A stretch of 10,023 nt of DNA from Crenarchaeota archaeon SCGC AAA471-B05. Lineage in GTDB: Archaea; Thermoproteota; Thermoprotei; Gearchaeales; Gearchaeaceae. The stretch covers positions 44,496-54,518 of the forward strand of contig AQYM01000022.1 in NCBI GenBank assembly GCA_000380705.1, in the 5' to 3' direction. The notes under the pieces were generated by a model. It saw nothing but the letters and a program-made list of their open reading frames with translations, was not told the DNA's origin and searched no databases. This document shows, in pieces, positions 1-6,304 of this stretch (position 1 is the first letter of the stretch; each line of letters starts with the position of its first letter). The translations under genes were made by a program, and so were the position numbers.

Positions 1-2068
1 CTTGAAACTTTATATCAAAATATTTTTCTATATTAGCGAAAGAAACGTTTTCTATTATTCCTTCAATTTCTATTCTTAAAGGCTTTTCCAAAATTATTTC
101 TATATCCTTGTTATATTCAACATTCAAATTTTCACCTAATACTTCTAAAGAGATATTAACATTCCTTAAAATGAAACTAACCAACTCTTCGTTTAAAAAT
201 TTTTCGATTAAATTATTAATTTCTTTTTTTACTGTCGCTTTTAAAATGAACGTATTTTTACTTTTATCTATTACTATTGTAGGTAATACCAGATTAATCT
301 TAGTTATTAAATTATTATTTAGGTATAAATCTGCAAACCCTCCTTTAATGTTTATTGATAGTCTAGGCAGTTCACCTAAGCTTATATATGCTGTTATTTC
401 TATTTCTACTTCTTTTGAATTAATAAATTGAACTCTATTTATTTCAGCCTTTATAACCGGTTTCAAGTTTATTTTTGAAGTTTTAAGATTTATTTCATTT
501 AAATTTACAAAATAATCATTATTTAACAAGTTAAATTCTAAGGTTAAATTTCTTACGTTGATTTTCAATTCTTCTCCATTAATAATTTTAGCTATAGGCT
601 TTTGTAAAGTTTCTAAAGCTCTAATCTTAAATTCGGCTTTAACTGTACTGTTGGATATTAAATTAAACGAACTTACCAATTCTCCGTAACCGAAAAGATT
701 ATCATCGTAAATTATTTCAAATTTTGCTTTTTTTATCGTTATTTCTGCTATTAATATTTTAGATATCGAAGAAGTGATGTTTAATTCAGTGTAATAAATG
801 TTGTTATCTATACGGTTTACTTTAATTATTTGGAAATCTACCAACGGTTCAAATCTTATTTCTTGACTTAAATTAAAAGAAATATTTAAATCTTTGTTTA
901 AAATATTTAAAATACCATTAAATTTAGCTTCTATTATTATTAATTTATTATTAATAAAATCATTTATCATTTTATTTAAATTATTTTTATCTACTTCTAT
1001 AGATATTTCAATATTTGTAACATTTGAATTTATTTTTAAATTTTTAGAAATTATTATTTTCCCAATTTTATAATCTTTATAAAATAAATTTATTTCTGAA
1101 TCTTTTAATATAAAATTTAATCCATATTCATTTATTAAATTTATTGATATTTTGGTTTCATTTTTCATTAAATATATTTTTTCAATTTTAATTAAGTCTT
1201 TTATGCTTTTAGCAAAATATATCGTATTATTTGAAATTGAAATATCTAAGCTTAAATTTAATTCTTTAATAAATATATTTAATTGTGCTTTATAAGTTAT
1301 GTTTACTTTTCCTTCATTTATTAAGTTTTGTATTAAATCAATTGTATTTTGATTTATATTTATAATTAAATCTAAATTCAATTTTTTTACTTCTTTATTT
1401 TTTAAATCTATTTTTTCTTTAATTTCTAAATAACCAATATCATTTAAAATATAAATTTTCCCCTCATTAATTACTATATTAAAAGGGGAGTTATTGGTTA
1501 TGCTAACTTCAGTTTTGGCAAATAAATTAGTTTCATTTTCACCAAAAACCTTTATATAGTTTATATCTATTTTCCATGAAGCAATCTTGTACAAAAATCC
1601 AATGTCAAGCTTAAGTTTTCCTTCCATATCTACTTTCTTATCAAACCAAAATCCTAGAAAGTTTATAGAAGCTGAAGCTTTAGCAACGTATTTAATTTCA
1701 GTTTCATTCAACTCGGTTATCTCCTTTATTATCTCTTTTATTTTTTCTAAATCTAACTTAAATGTTAAGTATAATATTTTCTCCCTTTGTAATTCAAATT
1801 TCTCTTTATATTCAGAATATCCTATTTTAATATTTTTATGATAAACTTCTACGTAAATATCATTAATTAAAGCGCCAAAATATGCTTTATTTACTACTTT
1901 TATAGTAGAATTAAGGTAAACTTCCCCGTTCTCTGTTTTTTGATAGTTTAAGTCAACTATATTAATTTCTGCAAAATTTTGTATTGGTAAATTTAAAAAG
2001 AATATAAATAAACCTAAAATAAGTAAAGGAATAATTAACAAAATTAATATCCTCTTTCTAATTTTCAT
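1..2068 (-). CDS. Membrane-anchored protein with tandem LEA-2/WHy-like repeats (partial, C-terminus off the left edge)
   Basis: The minus frame starting at the ATG at 2068 stays open for 689 codons to the window edge; I checked every codon. The N-terminus is basic (MKIRKR) followed by a hydrophobic stretch at about residues 7-27, which fits an uncleaved signal anchor with the rest outside the cell. About five beta-rich repeats of 120-135 residues follow, with boundaries near residues 28, 161, 287, 408, 537 and a sixth beginning near 663. Repeat ends recur as xPL/xPV (408, 537, 663), and repeat 1 has the LEA-2 pattern of NST.KVVN, a short gap, then INDIYVEVY and KIGYSEY; repeat 2 has the NNSPFN signature. 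No cysteine is seen, and I counted 16 N-x-S/T sequons, which fits an N-glycosylated surface protein. LEA-2 domains are proposed lipid-binding folds in eukaryotes; a lipid or envelope role here is inference. A TATA-like element lies 25 bases upstream. The domain call is moderate; the reading frame is near certain. Confidence 0.85.
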   Translation of the reverse strand, partial: MKIRKRILILLIIPLLILGLFIFFLNLPIQNFAEINIVDLNYQKTENGEVYLNSTIKVVNKAYFGALINDIYVEVYHKNIKIGYSEYKEKFELQREKILYLTFKLDLEKIKEIIKEITELNETEIKYVAKASASINFLGFWFDKKVDMEGKLKLDIGFLYKIASWKIDINYIKVFGENETNLFAKTEVSITNNSPFNIVINEGKIYILNDIGYLEIKEKIDLKNKEVKKLNLDLIININQNTIDLIQNLINEGKVNITYKAQLNIFIKELNLSLDISISNNTIYFAKSIKDLIKIEKIYLMKNETKISINLINEYGLNFILKDSEINLFYKDYKIGKIIISKNLKINSNVTNIEISIEVDKNNLNKMINDFINNKLIIIEAKFNGILNILNKDLNISFNLSQEIRFEPLVDFQIIKVNRIDNNIYYTELNITSSISKILIAEITIKKAKFEIIYDDNLFGYGELVSSFNLISNSTVKAEFKIRALETLQKPIAKIINGEELKINVRNLTLEFNLLNNDYFVNLNEINLKTSKINLKPVIKAEINRVQFINSKEVEIEITAYISLGELPRLSINIKGGFADLYLNNNLITKINLVLPTIVIDKSKNTFILKATVKKEINNLIEKFLNEELVSFILRNVNISLEVLGENLNVEYNKDIEIILEKPLRIEIEGIIENVSFANIEKYFDIKFQ

Positions 2069-2085
2069 GTTAAATAATTTATTTT

Positions 2086-2098
2086 CCTTTATATATTT
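2086..2098 (-). promoter_or_regulatory. TATA-like element for the LEA-2-like gene
   Basis: On the minus strand this reads AAATATATAAAGG. Its centre is about 25 bases upstream of the ATG at 2068, the spacing expected for an archaeal TATA box driving a leaderless or nearly leaderless mRNA. It lies in the 38-bp gap shared with the divergent phosphoesterase gene, whose own TATA candidate (2072-2081, TAAATAATTT-like) is weaker. Confidence 0.55.
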
Positions 2099-2106
2099 AT
2101 TTTTTA

Positions 2107-2769
2107 ATGAGAATTTTAGCCATAGCTGATATACATGGTAATATTGCTACTTTATCCAAAATTGTAAATAAAGTTAGAAATAACAATATAGATTTAATAT
2201 TAGTTGCAGGAGACTTGACAAATTTTGGTCACTATAACGAAGCTAAATCAGTTATCAGTATATTAAGCGAGTTTAAAAAAACATACTTTGTTCCAGGAAA
2301 TTGCGATATAATAAGCGATTATAAACAAGATATAAATGAACTAAACCTTCATGGAAGATATGTAATCGTTGAAAAATTTGCAATAATAGGTTTAGGAGGT
2401 TCTTCATATACTCCTTTTAATACTCCTTTGGAATTTAGTGAAGAAGAAATAGAAAAAATCCTAACTAGCTCCTATGAGAAACTAAGGAAGAATAACGAAA
2501 AGTATGAAAAATTAATTCTACTTTCGCACACTCCGCCTAAAAATACTAAAGTAGATAAGGCGGGGAATACTCACGCTGGAAGTTTAAGTGTAAGGAAATT
2601 TGTGGAGATATATTCTCCTGATTTAGTTATAAGCGGTCATATACATGAATCAAGGAATATAGATAAAATAAATCGAACTTTATTGGTCAACGTTGGGCCT
2701 GCTACAAGGGGATATTTTGCGATTATAGATATCAATAATGATATATTAATAAAATTAGAAAATGTTTAA
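2107..2769 (+). CDS. Calcineurin-like metallophosphoesterase (YfcE/MJ0936-like)
   Basis: This is a 220-residue, single-domain, cytosolic two-metal phosphoesterase. The metal ligands of the family are all visible in order: D8 and H10 (ADIHGN), D36 (AGDLT), N65 (PGNCD), H141 (LLSHTPP), then H178 and H180 (SGHIHE). Length and order fit the small archaeal/bacterial group that hydrolyses phosphodiesters or phosphomonoesters; the substrate cannot be read from sequence. There is no signal peptide or membrane span. The ATG at 2107 gives the typical MRILAIADIHGN start, and there is little room for a leader because the divergent LEA-2-like gene begins 38 bases away. The 3' end overlaps by 8 bases a 31-codon membrane-protein reading frame, so the two are probably cotranslated. 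Function class is secure, physiological role unknown. Confidence 0.93.
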   Translation: MRILAIADIHGNIATLSKIVNKVRNNNIDLILVAGDLTNFGHYNEAKSVISILSEFKKTYFVPGNCDIISDYKQDINELNLHGRYVIVEKFAIIGLGGSSYTPFNTPLEFSEEEIEKILTSSYEKLRKNNEKYEKLILLSHTPPKNTKVDKAGNTHAGSLSVRKFVEIYSPDLVISGHIHESRNIDKINRTLLVNVGPATRGYFAIIDINNDILIKLENV

Positions 2770-2857
2770 AAATAATGAAAGAAAAAATAAATATCTTGCA
2801 ATAATAATATCTTTAATTGTGGTGATAATAGCAATATTAATATATTTCCTAAAATAA
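2762..2857 (+). CDS. Small single-span membrane protein, 31 aa
   Basis: The ATG at 2762 lies inside the last codons of the phosphoesterase gene (8-base overlap, +1 frame) and opens a 31-codon frame ending at TAA 2855-2857. The product has a basic, polar head (MFKNNERKNK), then about 19 uninterrupted hydrophobic residues rich in Ile, Leu and Val (residues 12-30), and one terminal Lys. That is the layout of a one-helix membrane protein with the N-terminus in the cytoplasm. The overlapping start suggests translation by termination-reinitiation after the phosphoesterase. I do not recognise a family. It could tether or regulate the phosphoesterase, but that is inference; an AT-rich chance frame remains possible because Ile/Leu/Lys codons are common here. 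Confidence 0.5.
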   Translation: MFKNNERKNKYLAIIISLIVVIIAILIYFLK

Positions 2858-2877
2858 ATTTATAAAAAGCTAATCAT

Positions 2878-2888
2878 CTTATTTTTAA
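2878..2888 (+). terminator. T-rich terminator candidate after the phosphoesterase pair
   Basis: A run reading CTTATTTTTAA follows the 31-aa frame by about 20 bases. Archaeal termination commonly uses such T-runs without a hairpin. It sits just upstream of the TATA element of the next gene. Confidence 0.3.
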
Positions 2889-2893
2889 TATTG

Positions 2894-2905
2894 CTTAAAA
2901 ATAAA
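2894..2905 (+). promoter_or_regulatory. TATA-like element for the aldo/keto reductase
   Basis: The sequence CTTAAAAATAAA is centred about 29 bases upstream of the ATG at 2929. This spacing fits transcription starting at or near that ATG, and is too close to serve a start at the in-frame GTG at 2911. Confidence 0.5.
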
Positions 2906-2928
2906 TATCAGTGCCTCTTTTTAAAATT

Positions 2929-3771
2929 ATGGAATATAGATTATTTGGTAAAACCAATGAAAAAGTTTCTGTGATAGGAATGGGTACGTATTATGATATA
3001 TCGTGGATAATATTATCGCATTTGGGTATTAAAAGAGGTTATAACAAGAAAATAGAAGCAATTAGGGTTGGGATTGAAGGAGGGATAAACTTTATAGACA
3101 CTGCGGAAATTTATAATAGCGAAGAGGTTATAGCTAAAGCAATAGAAGGATATAACCGAGAGAAACTCTTTATAGCTAGCAAGGTATGGCCATCCCATTT
3201 AAAATATAATGATGTAATAAAGGCTTGTAAGAGGAGTTTAAAAAAATTAAACATAAAATACGTAGATTTATATCAAATACATTTCCCTAACAGAAGAATT
3301 CCTATAGAAGAAACAATGAAAGCTATGGAATATCTTGTTGACCAGGGATTAATTAGGTATATTGGAGTAAGTAATTTTTCTTTACAACAAATGATTAAAG
3401 CCCAAGAAGCTATGAAAAAATATGAGTTGGTTTCAACTCAAATGCCATTTAGTATGGCTAATAGGAGAATTGAGAAAGATATAATACCTTATTCAATTAA
3501 AAACAAAATAGCAATCATTTGTTATTATCCTTTGGGTCATGGTAAACTTATTAAGAATTTCCCTAAAGAAATTGTTGAAAAGGTAAAAGAAAAATATGGA
3601 AATAAAACTCCAGCACAAATAGCTTTAAATTGGATAATTAGCAAATATGAAAATACTTTTCCGATCCCCAGAGCGTCTAACCCAATTCATGTAAAGGAAA
3701 ATTTAGGTGCAGTTAATTGGCGAATGGATAAAGAAATTCTTGATTTCGTAGATAAATATTTCCCTCCTTAG
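2929..3771 (+). CDS. Aldo/keto reductase
   Basis: This 280-residue protein is a cytosolic NAD(P)H-dependent reductase of the (beta/alpha)8 AKR superfamily, converting aldehydes or ketones to alcohols. The N-terminus MEYRLFGKT...VSVIGMGTY matches the family opening. The catalytic tetrad is present: D57 (FIDTA), Y62 (AEIYN), K85 (ASKVW) and H118 (YQIHF). IGVSNFS (about residue 145) and the C-terminal IPRASNPIHVKEN cofactor-phosphate region are also conserved. I chose the ATG at 2929 over the in-frame GTG at 2911: it gives the conserved family start and sits at the right distance from the TATA-like element, whereas the GTG would add six unrelated residues. Residues 21-40 are a somewhat longer insert after the glycine motif than usual. 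The gene appears monocistronic and converges with the MFS gene. Substrate unknown. Confidence 0.92.
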   Translation: MEYRLFGKTNEKVSVIGMGTYYDISWIILSHLGIKRGYNKKIEAIRVGIEGGINFIDTAEIYNSEEVIAKAIEGYNREKLFIASKVWPSHLKYNDVIKACKRSLKKLNIKYVDLYQIHFPNRRIPIEETMKAMEYLVDQGLIRYIGVSNFSLQQMIKAQEAMKKYELVSTQMPFSMANRRIEKDIIPYSIKNKIAIICYYPLGHGKLIKNFPKEIVEKVKEKYGNKTPAQIALNWIISKYENTFPIPRASNPIHVKENLGAVNWRMDKEILDFVDKYFPP

Positions 3772-3809
3772 CTTCATCTTAGAATTTTACCTCCTTAAAA
3801 GACCTCATA

Positions 3810-3825
3810 ATTTTCATTTGAAAAT
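3810..3825. repeat. Short inverted repeat between convergent genes
   Basis: ATTTTCA and TGAAAAT form 7-base arms with a 2-base centre, in the 92-bp gap between the convergent reductase and transporter genes. It could act as a weak hairpin at two 3' ends, but it is AT-rich, lacks a following T-run on either strand, and archaea do not normally need hairpins for termination. Confidence 0.25.
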
Positions 3826-3863
3826 ACTGCTTTTGTCTAGTTATAAATTATTAGGTTTAAAAT

Positions 3864-5162
3864 TTAATCAAATACCAATTTTTTGGTTTCAGGAGCAAAT
3901 ATTAAAATTATTATTGAACCTACTATTGCGATTGTCATTGTAACCATTAAAGGTATTGTAACTACGCCCGTAATTTCGTATAATGCTCCGAATATCAAAG
4001 GTCCAAGAACAGCGATCACTTTTCCTGTTCCTTCAGCTAATCCAAAGGATTTTCCTCTTAATTTGGTTGGGAATAGTTCACTTGTAAAAGGATAAACAGA
4101 ACCCCAGGCTCCTAAGTTAAAGAAACTTACTAGAAGCATAGACATGGTAAATAATAATACATTGTTTGTAGTTAATGCCATCGTTATTCCAGTTATTCCA
4201 CTCATTAGTAAATAAACAGTTAAGGTGCTTTTTCTTCCCCATTTTTCAACTAAAAACATTGCACTTAAATAACCTGGTATCTGGAAAAGGAAGGCTAAGA
4301 CCAAGAAAAACCAAATATTATTACCGTATAGTGCAAGTATATTAAGTGCCGTAGGTAACCAAAGGAATAAACCATAGTAGGTATAATTTAAAGACATCCA
4401 AGCAGCCAACATAGCTATAACTCTTCTTTTATAAAAAGTAAAAAGTTCAGAATAACTTCCTTCTTCCTCTACTGCAAATGTTATAGAATTGGCTTCAATA
4501 TTTCTTCCTGTAAGTTTTGTCAATATTGAAGCAGCCACCTCAATTTTTCCTATTTTAGCTAAAAAGAAAGGAGTTTCTGGAACAATTAATCTGAATAAAG
4601 CTACCATAAAAGCTGGAAAGGCTGCTGCTAAAAATAATCCTCTCCAGTTACCATTGAAGCTTTCTAGGAATAAATACGCTAATAACAATGCTATAAAACT
4701 TCCTATAGGCCAAAATAAATCTAGACTTACCATAAGTCTTCCCCTCTTTTTAGGGGGCAGGAATTCGCTTAAAAGAGCTGGATCTATTACAAGCATTCCT
4801 CCCAAACCTATTCCTGCTAAAATTCTTAAAATCACTAATTCATAAAATGTATTTGAAAGAGATGTTAATGCGGTAAAGATGCTATACCAGAGAAGTGTAA
4901 TTTGAAATAATGGTCTTCTTCCTACCTTATCACCGATTCCTCCGAAAATTACTGCACCTATAATATTTCCTATTAGTGATGCTGAAGCTAAAAGTCCAAT
5001 TTCAAACCCTTTTAGATTAAATATTTTTGTAAATAAGCTTAGTGTAAATGAAATTATTATTATTTCCATTGCTACAAAAGCCCAGGAAAATCTGGCTATC
5101 CATAATATTTTACGTTGTAAACTTGATAATTCTTCACAATCTAAAATCTCCTCAATTCTCAT
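3864..5162 (-). CDS. MFS transporter, sugar-porter/aromatic-acid symporter-like
   Basis: This 432-residue protein is a 12-span inner-membrane secondary transporter of the major facilitator superfamily. The conserved loop 2-3 motif is at residues 77-84 (GDKVGRRP) and recurs in the second half at 305-311 (VEKWGRK). The sugar-porter marks are also present: LGGMLVIDPALLSEFLPP...RGR (119-142), PETPFFL (195-201) after TM6, YPFTSELFPTKLRG (357-370), and PETKK (424-428) at the C-terminus. These place it with the metabolite:H+ symporters (sugar, organic acid or aromatic acid), and the substrate cannot be chosen from sequence. The start at 5162 leaves a cytosolic N-terminus of about 22 residues before TM1. 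A GTTTATAAC element on the minus strand (5188-5196) is about 30 bases upstream. It is transcribed alone, divergent from the sRNA and acetyltransferase. Confidence 0.92.
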   Translation of the reverse strand: MRIEEILDCEELSSLQRKILWIARFSWAFVAMEIIIISFTLSLFTKIFNLKGFEIGLLASASLIGNIIGAVIFGGIGDKVGRRPLFQITLLWYSIFTALTSLSNTFYELVILRILAGIGLGGMLVIDPALLSEFLPPKKRGRLMVSLDLFWPIGSFIALLLAYLFLESFNGNWRGLFLAAAFPAFMVALFRLIVPETPFFLAKIGKIEVAASILTKLTGRNIEANSITFAVEEEGSYSELFTFYKRRVIAMLAAWMSLNYTYYGLFLWLPTALNILALYGNNIWFFLVLAFLFQIPGYLSAMFLVEKWGRKSTLTVYLLMSGITGITMALTTNNVLLFTMSMLLVSFFNLGAWGSVYPFTSELFPTKLRGKSFGLAEGTGKVIAVLGPLIFGALYEITGVVTIPLMVTMTIAIVGSIIILIFAPETKKLVFD

Positions 5163-5187
5163 ATAAAATATAATTAATAATGTTTAT

Positions 5188-5196
5188 GTTATAAAC
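5188..5196 (-). promoter_or_regulatory. TATA-like element for the MFS transporter
   Basis: The minus strand reads GTTTATAAC, centred about 30 bases upstream of the transporter ATG at 5162, consistent with an archaeal promoter and a very short or absent leader. Confidence 0.4.
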
Positions 5197-5210
5197 TCAT
5201 GTTTAAATTA

Positions 5211-5218
5211 TTTAAATA
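5211..5218 (+). promoter_or_regulatory. TATA-like element for the box C/D sRNA
   Basis: TTTAAATA is centred about 26 bases upstream of position 5240, where a 5' end is expected a few bases before box C. The match in spacing supports independent transcription of the sRNA. Confidence 0.5.
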
Positions 5219-5239
5219 AACTTAATTATTATTTTCTTG

Positions 5240-5298
5240 TTATATGATGAAATCCCCACAGTCAGAATAAAATGAAGAACATGACCACTCCTGAAATT
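5240..5298 (+). ncRNA. Box C/D guide sRNA (2'-O-methylation guide)
   Basis: All four boxes are present in order and spacing. Box C is ATGATGA (5244-5250), a perfect RUGAUGA. A 12-nt guide (5251-5262, AATCCCCACAGT) precedes D' CAGA (5263-5266), then 5 nt, then C' ATGAAGA (5272-5278). A second guide of exactly 12 nt (5279-5290, ACATGACCACTC) precedes a perfect box D CTGA (5291-5294). Archaeal C/D sRNAs bind L7Ae, Nop5 and fibrillarin and direct ribose methylation of the base paired to the fifth guide position upstream of D or D'; 12-nt spacers are typical. D' and C' each deviate by one base, as is common for internal boxes. The predicted target of the D guide is GAGTGGTCATGT (methylated at its fifth base, G) and of the D' guide ACTGTGGGGATT (fifth base, T/U). 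I cannot identify the target RNA. The ends are estimated; the outer stem is weak. Confidence 0.85.
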
Positions 5299-5328
5299 TA
5301 ATAAGATTGTTTATACATTTATTTAATC

Positions 5329-5697
5329 ATGGAAGAATATAGGGTAGAATATACCAGCACAGTCTTTTTCATAAGACTTCCTAATAAGCAGAAAGCTTGG
5401 TTAACTTATGAAGTTGAGAACGGTATAATGAAGTTAAAACAAACGTATACTCCTCCTGAATTCAGAGGAAAAGGCCTTGCAAGAATGCTTATCGAAAAAG
5501 CTATAGAAGTTGCAAAGGAGAAGAACCTGAAGATTTATCCTATATGTAGCTATAGCGTTTACTATTTTCTTAAAAATCCTTCCAAAAGAGATCTTCTCGT
5601 TGAAAAATTTAAAAACCTAAGTGATGAAGAATTGGAGAAATATTATAATGAAAGATTAAATGAAGAAAGAAAGAAGGAGAGTGAATCACAATCTTAA
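5329..5697 (+). CDS. Small GNAT-like acetyltransferase (COG2388/NATD1 type)
   Basis: This 122-residue cytosolic protein matches the compact GNAT subgroup that includes bacterial YjdJ-like proteins and human NATD1. Residues 22-34 (KAWLTYEVENGIM) form the early beta strands, TPPEFRGKGLARMLIEKAI (41-59) is the acetyl-CoA pyrophosphate loop with RGKGLA at 46-51, and PICSYSVYYFLKNP (71-84) is the subgroup's characteristic end. Acetyl-CoA binding is therefore expected; the acceptor is unknown for the family. Residues 95-122 form a charged Glu/Lys/Arg-rich helical tail beyond the usual domain. The start at 5329 fits the family N-terminus. A possible TATA (about 5295-5304) begins directly after sRNA box D, so the sRNA and this gene could alternatively share one transcript. 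Confidence 0.85.
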   Translation: MEEYRVEYTSTVFFIRLPNKQKAWLTYEVENGIMKLKQTYTPPEFRGKGLARMLIEKAIEVAKEKNLKIYPICSYSVYYFLKNPSKRDLLVEKFKNLSDEELEKYYNERLNEERKKESESQS

Positions 5698-5757
5698 TAT
5701 TTACTCTGAAAAAGATTAATTAAGATAACTAAAGTCTTGATTAGAGCAAGAAGAAAA

Positions 5758-6048
5758 TCATACTCTAATTTCTTCATAAAACTTTTTAATTATCCTTATT
5801 TTGTTTAATTCATTGTAAATACTCTCATAATAATTTGTTTTGGATAAAATTTTACTTAGAATTAATAATTTTAAGCCAATAATGTTGCTAATAAATGGTT
5901 CAGGTATACCTATTATAAAAAATAACCCCAATGATTGGAAATATTTATTTCCTTGTTTATAATTGTTTATTTTTCTGATGCTTAAATAAGAATTTTCTAG
6001 AATATTGGTAACTTCCTTTAAAATATAATAATATTCTTTATTTTTCAT
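5758..6048 (-). CDS. Hypothetical protein, 96 aa, hydrophobic centre
   Basis: I do not recognise a family with certainty. The product has an amphipathic, Tyr-rich N-terminal helix (residues 5-30), a hydrophobic stretch with a break (SLGLFFIIGIPEPFISNIIG, about 39-58), a second hydrophobic helix (59-69) and a basic tail (83-96). The PEPF turn between hydrophobic segments resembles a re-entrant or hairpin-like membrane association rather than a clean two-span protein. The minus-strand TTTTTATAAG (6064-6073) is 16-25 bases upstream of the ATG, slightly close but usable for a leaderless start. No other long frame competes here. It is monocistronic, with its 3' end converging on the acetyltransferase gene. 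Coding status is likely but based on length and layout only. Confidence 0.6.
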   Translation of the reverse strand: MKNKEYYYILKEVTNILENSYLSIRKINNYKQGNKYFQSLGLFFIIGIPEPFISNIIGLKLLILSKILSKTNYYESIYNELNKIRIIKKFYEEIRV

Positions 6049-6218
6049 CCAAAAATAGTTTATCTTATAAAAATAATTCTTTCTAAAATTAAAATAAAGT
6101 ATTACTGTGATATTTTCTTGTCAATCGTTTTTTCCAAAAAATATTTTTTCCCTTCTCTACATCTTAAATAATCCAGTTTAGAATCTTCATATTATAGAAG
6201 ATAATTGAGATAACCAAT

Positions 6219-6289
6219 ATTGTCTTTCTTAACGATAGTTTTTATCATAAATTGTCCTTGTTAAAAGGAAATTTTTTTATAAAATTGTC
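6219..6289 (+). repeat. Three phased direct repeats (WATTGTCNTT) at the ATPase promoter
   Basis: ATTGTC occurs at 6219-6224, 6251-6256 and 6284-6289, with spacings of 32 and 33 bases, close to three helical turns. Extended by one base left and three right, the copies agree with WATTGTCNTT. The last two flank the TATA box of the ATPase gene. They could be operator half-sites on one helix face, but the motif is short. Confidence 0.3.
6274..6284 (+). promoter_or_regulatory. TATA box for the AAA ATPase gene
   Basis: TTTTTATAAAA is centred 26 bases upstream of the ATG at 6305, preceded by an AAGGAAAT purine-rich stretch in the BRE position. This is the best archaeal promoter in the window and predicts a leaderless mRNA starting at the ATG. 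Confidence 0.7.
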
Positions 6290-6304
6290 ATTATAATATG
6301 GTTA

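Larger units (their letters stand above)
6049..6304. other. Gene-poor intergenic stretch with repeated ATTGTC motif
   Basis: This 256-bp gap separates the divergent 96-aa gene and the ATPase gene. It holds the promoters of both, three direct ATTGTC repeats near the ATPase promoter (6219, 6251, 6284) and homopolymer-rich sequence around 6129-6151. A minus-strand frame from an ATG at 6248 runs 18 codons to a stop, then continues about 29 codons to 6105, ending in a stop; this may be chance or a decayed small gene. I see no box C/D, tRNA or repeat array here. Confidence 0.5.

Noticed and set aside
108..1841. Plus-strand frames at 108-431 and 1587-1841
   Set aside because: Both lie opposite the continuous 689-codon minus frame of the LEA-2-like protein, lack promoters, and translate to Ser/Phe/Ile-rich shadow sequence.
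3700..3800. Minus-strand AAGGAGGT followed 11 bases later by ATG, opening a 24-codon frame antisense to the reductase 3' end
   Set aside because: The apparent Shine-Dalgarno is striking, but the frame is very short, antisense to the conserved AKR C-terminus, and its product has no recognisable feature; most likely chance complement of CCTCCTTA, which occurs twice here.
6129..6151. TTTTTTCC repeats around an A6/T6 inverted stretch as a terminator or origin element
   Set aside because: Homopolymer-rich sequence is common in this genome; it lies upstream of both flanking genes, so a terminator makes no sense, and no origin-recognition boxes are seen.
6105..6248. Minus-strand 47-codon stretch from ATG 6248 with one internal TAA
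   Set aside because: The translation looks protein-like (YEDSKLDYLRCREG after the stop), but the in-frame stop at 6192-6194 breaks it, and a stretch with one stop is not rare in DNA this AT-rich. Kept only as a note in the intergenic entry.
6255..6269. Inverted repeat TCCTT/AAGGA just upstream of the ATPase TATA box
   Set aside because: Five-base arms only; the right arm is explained by the purine-rich BRE position. Not enough for an operator call.
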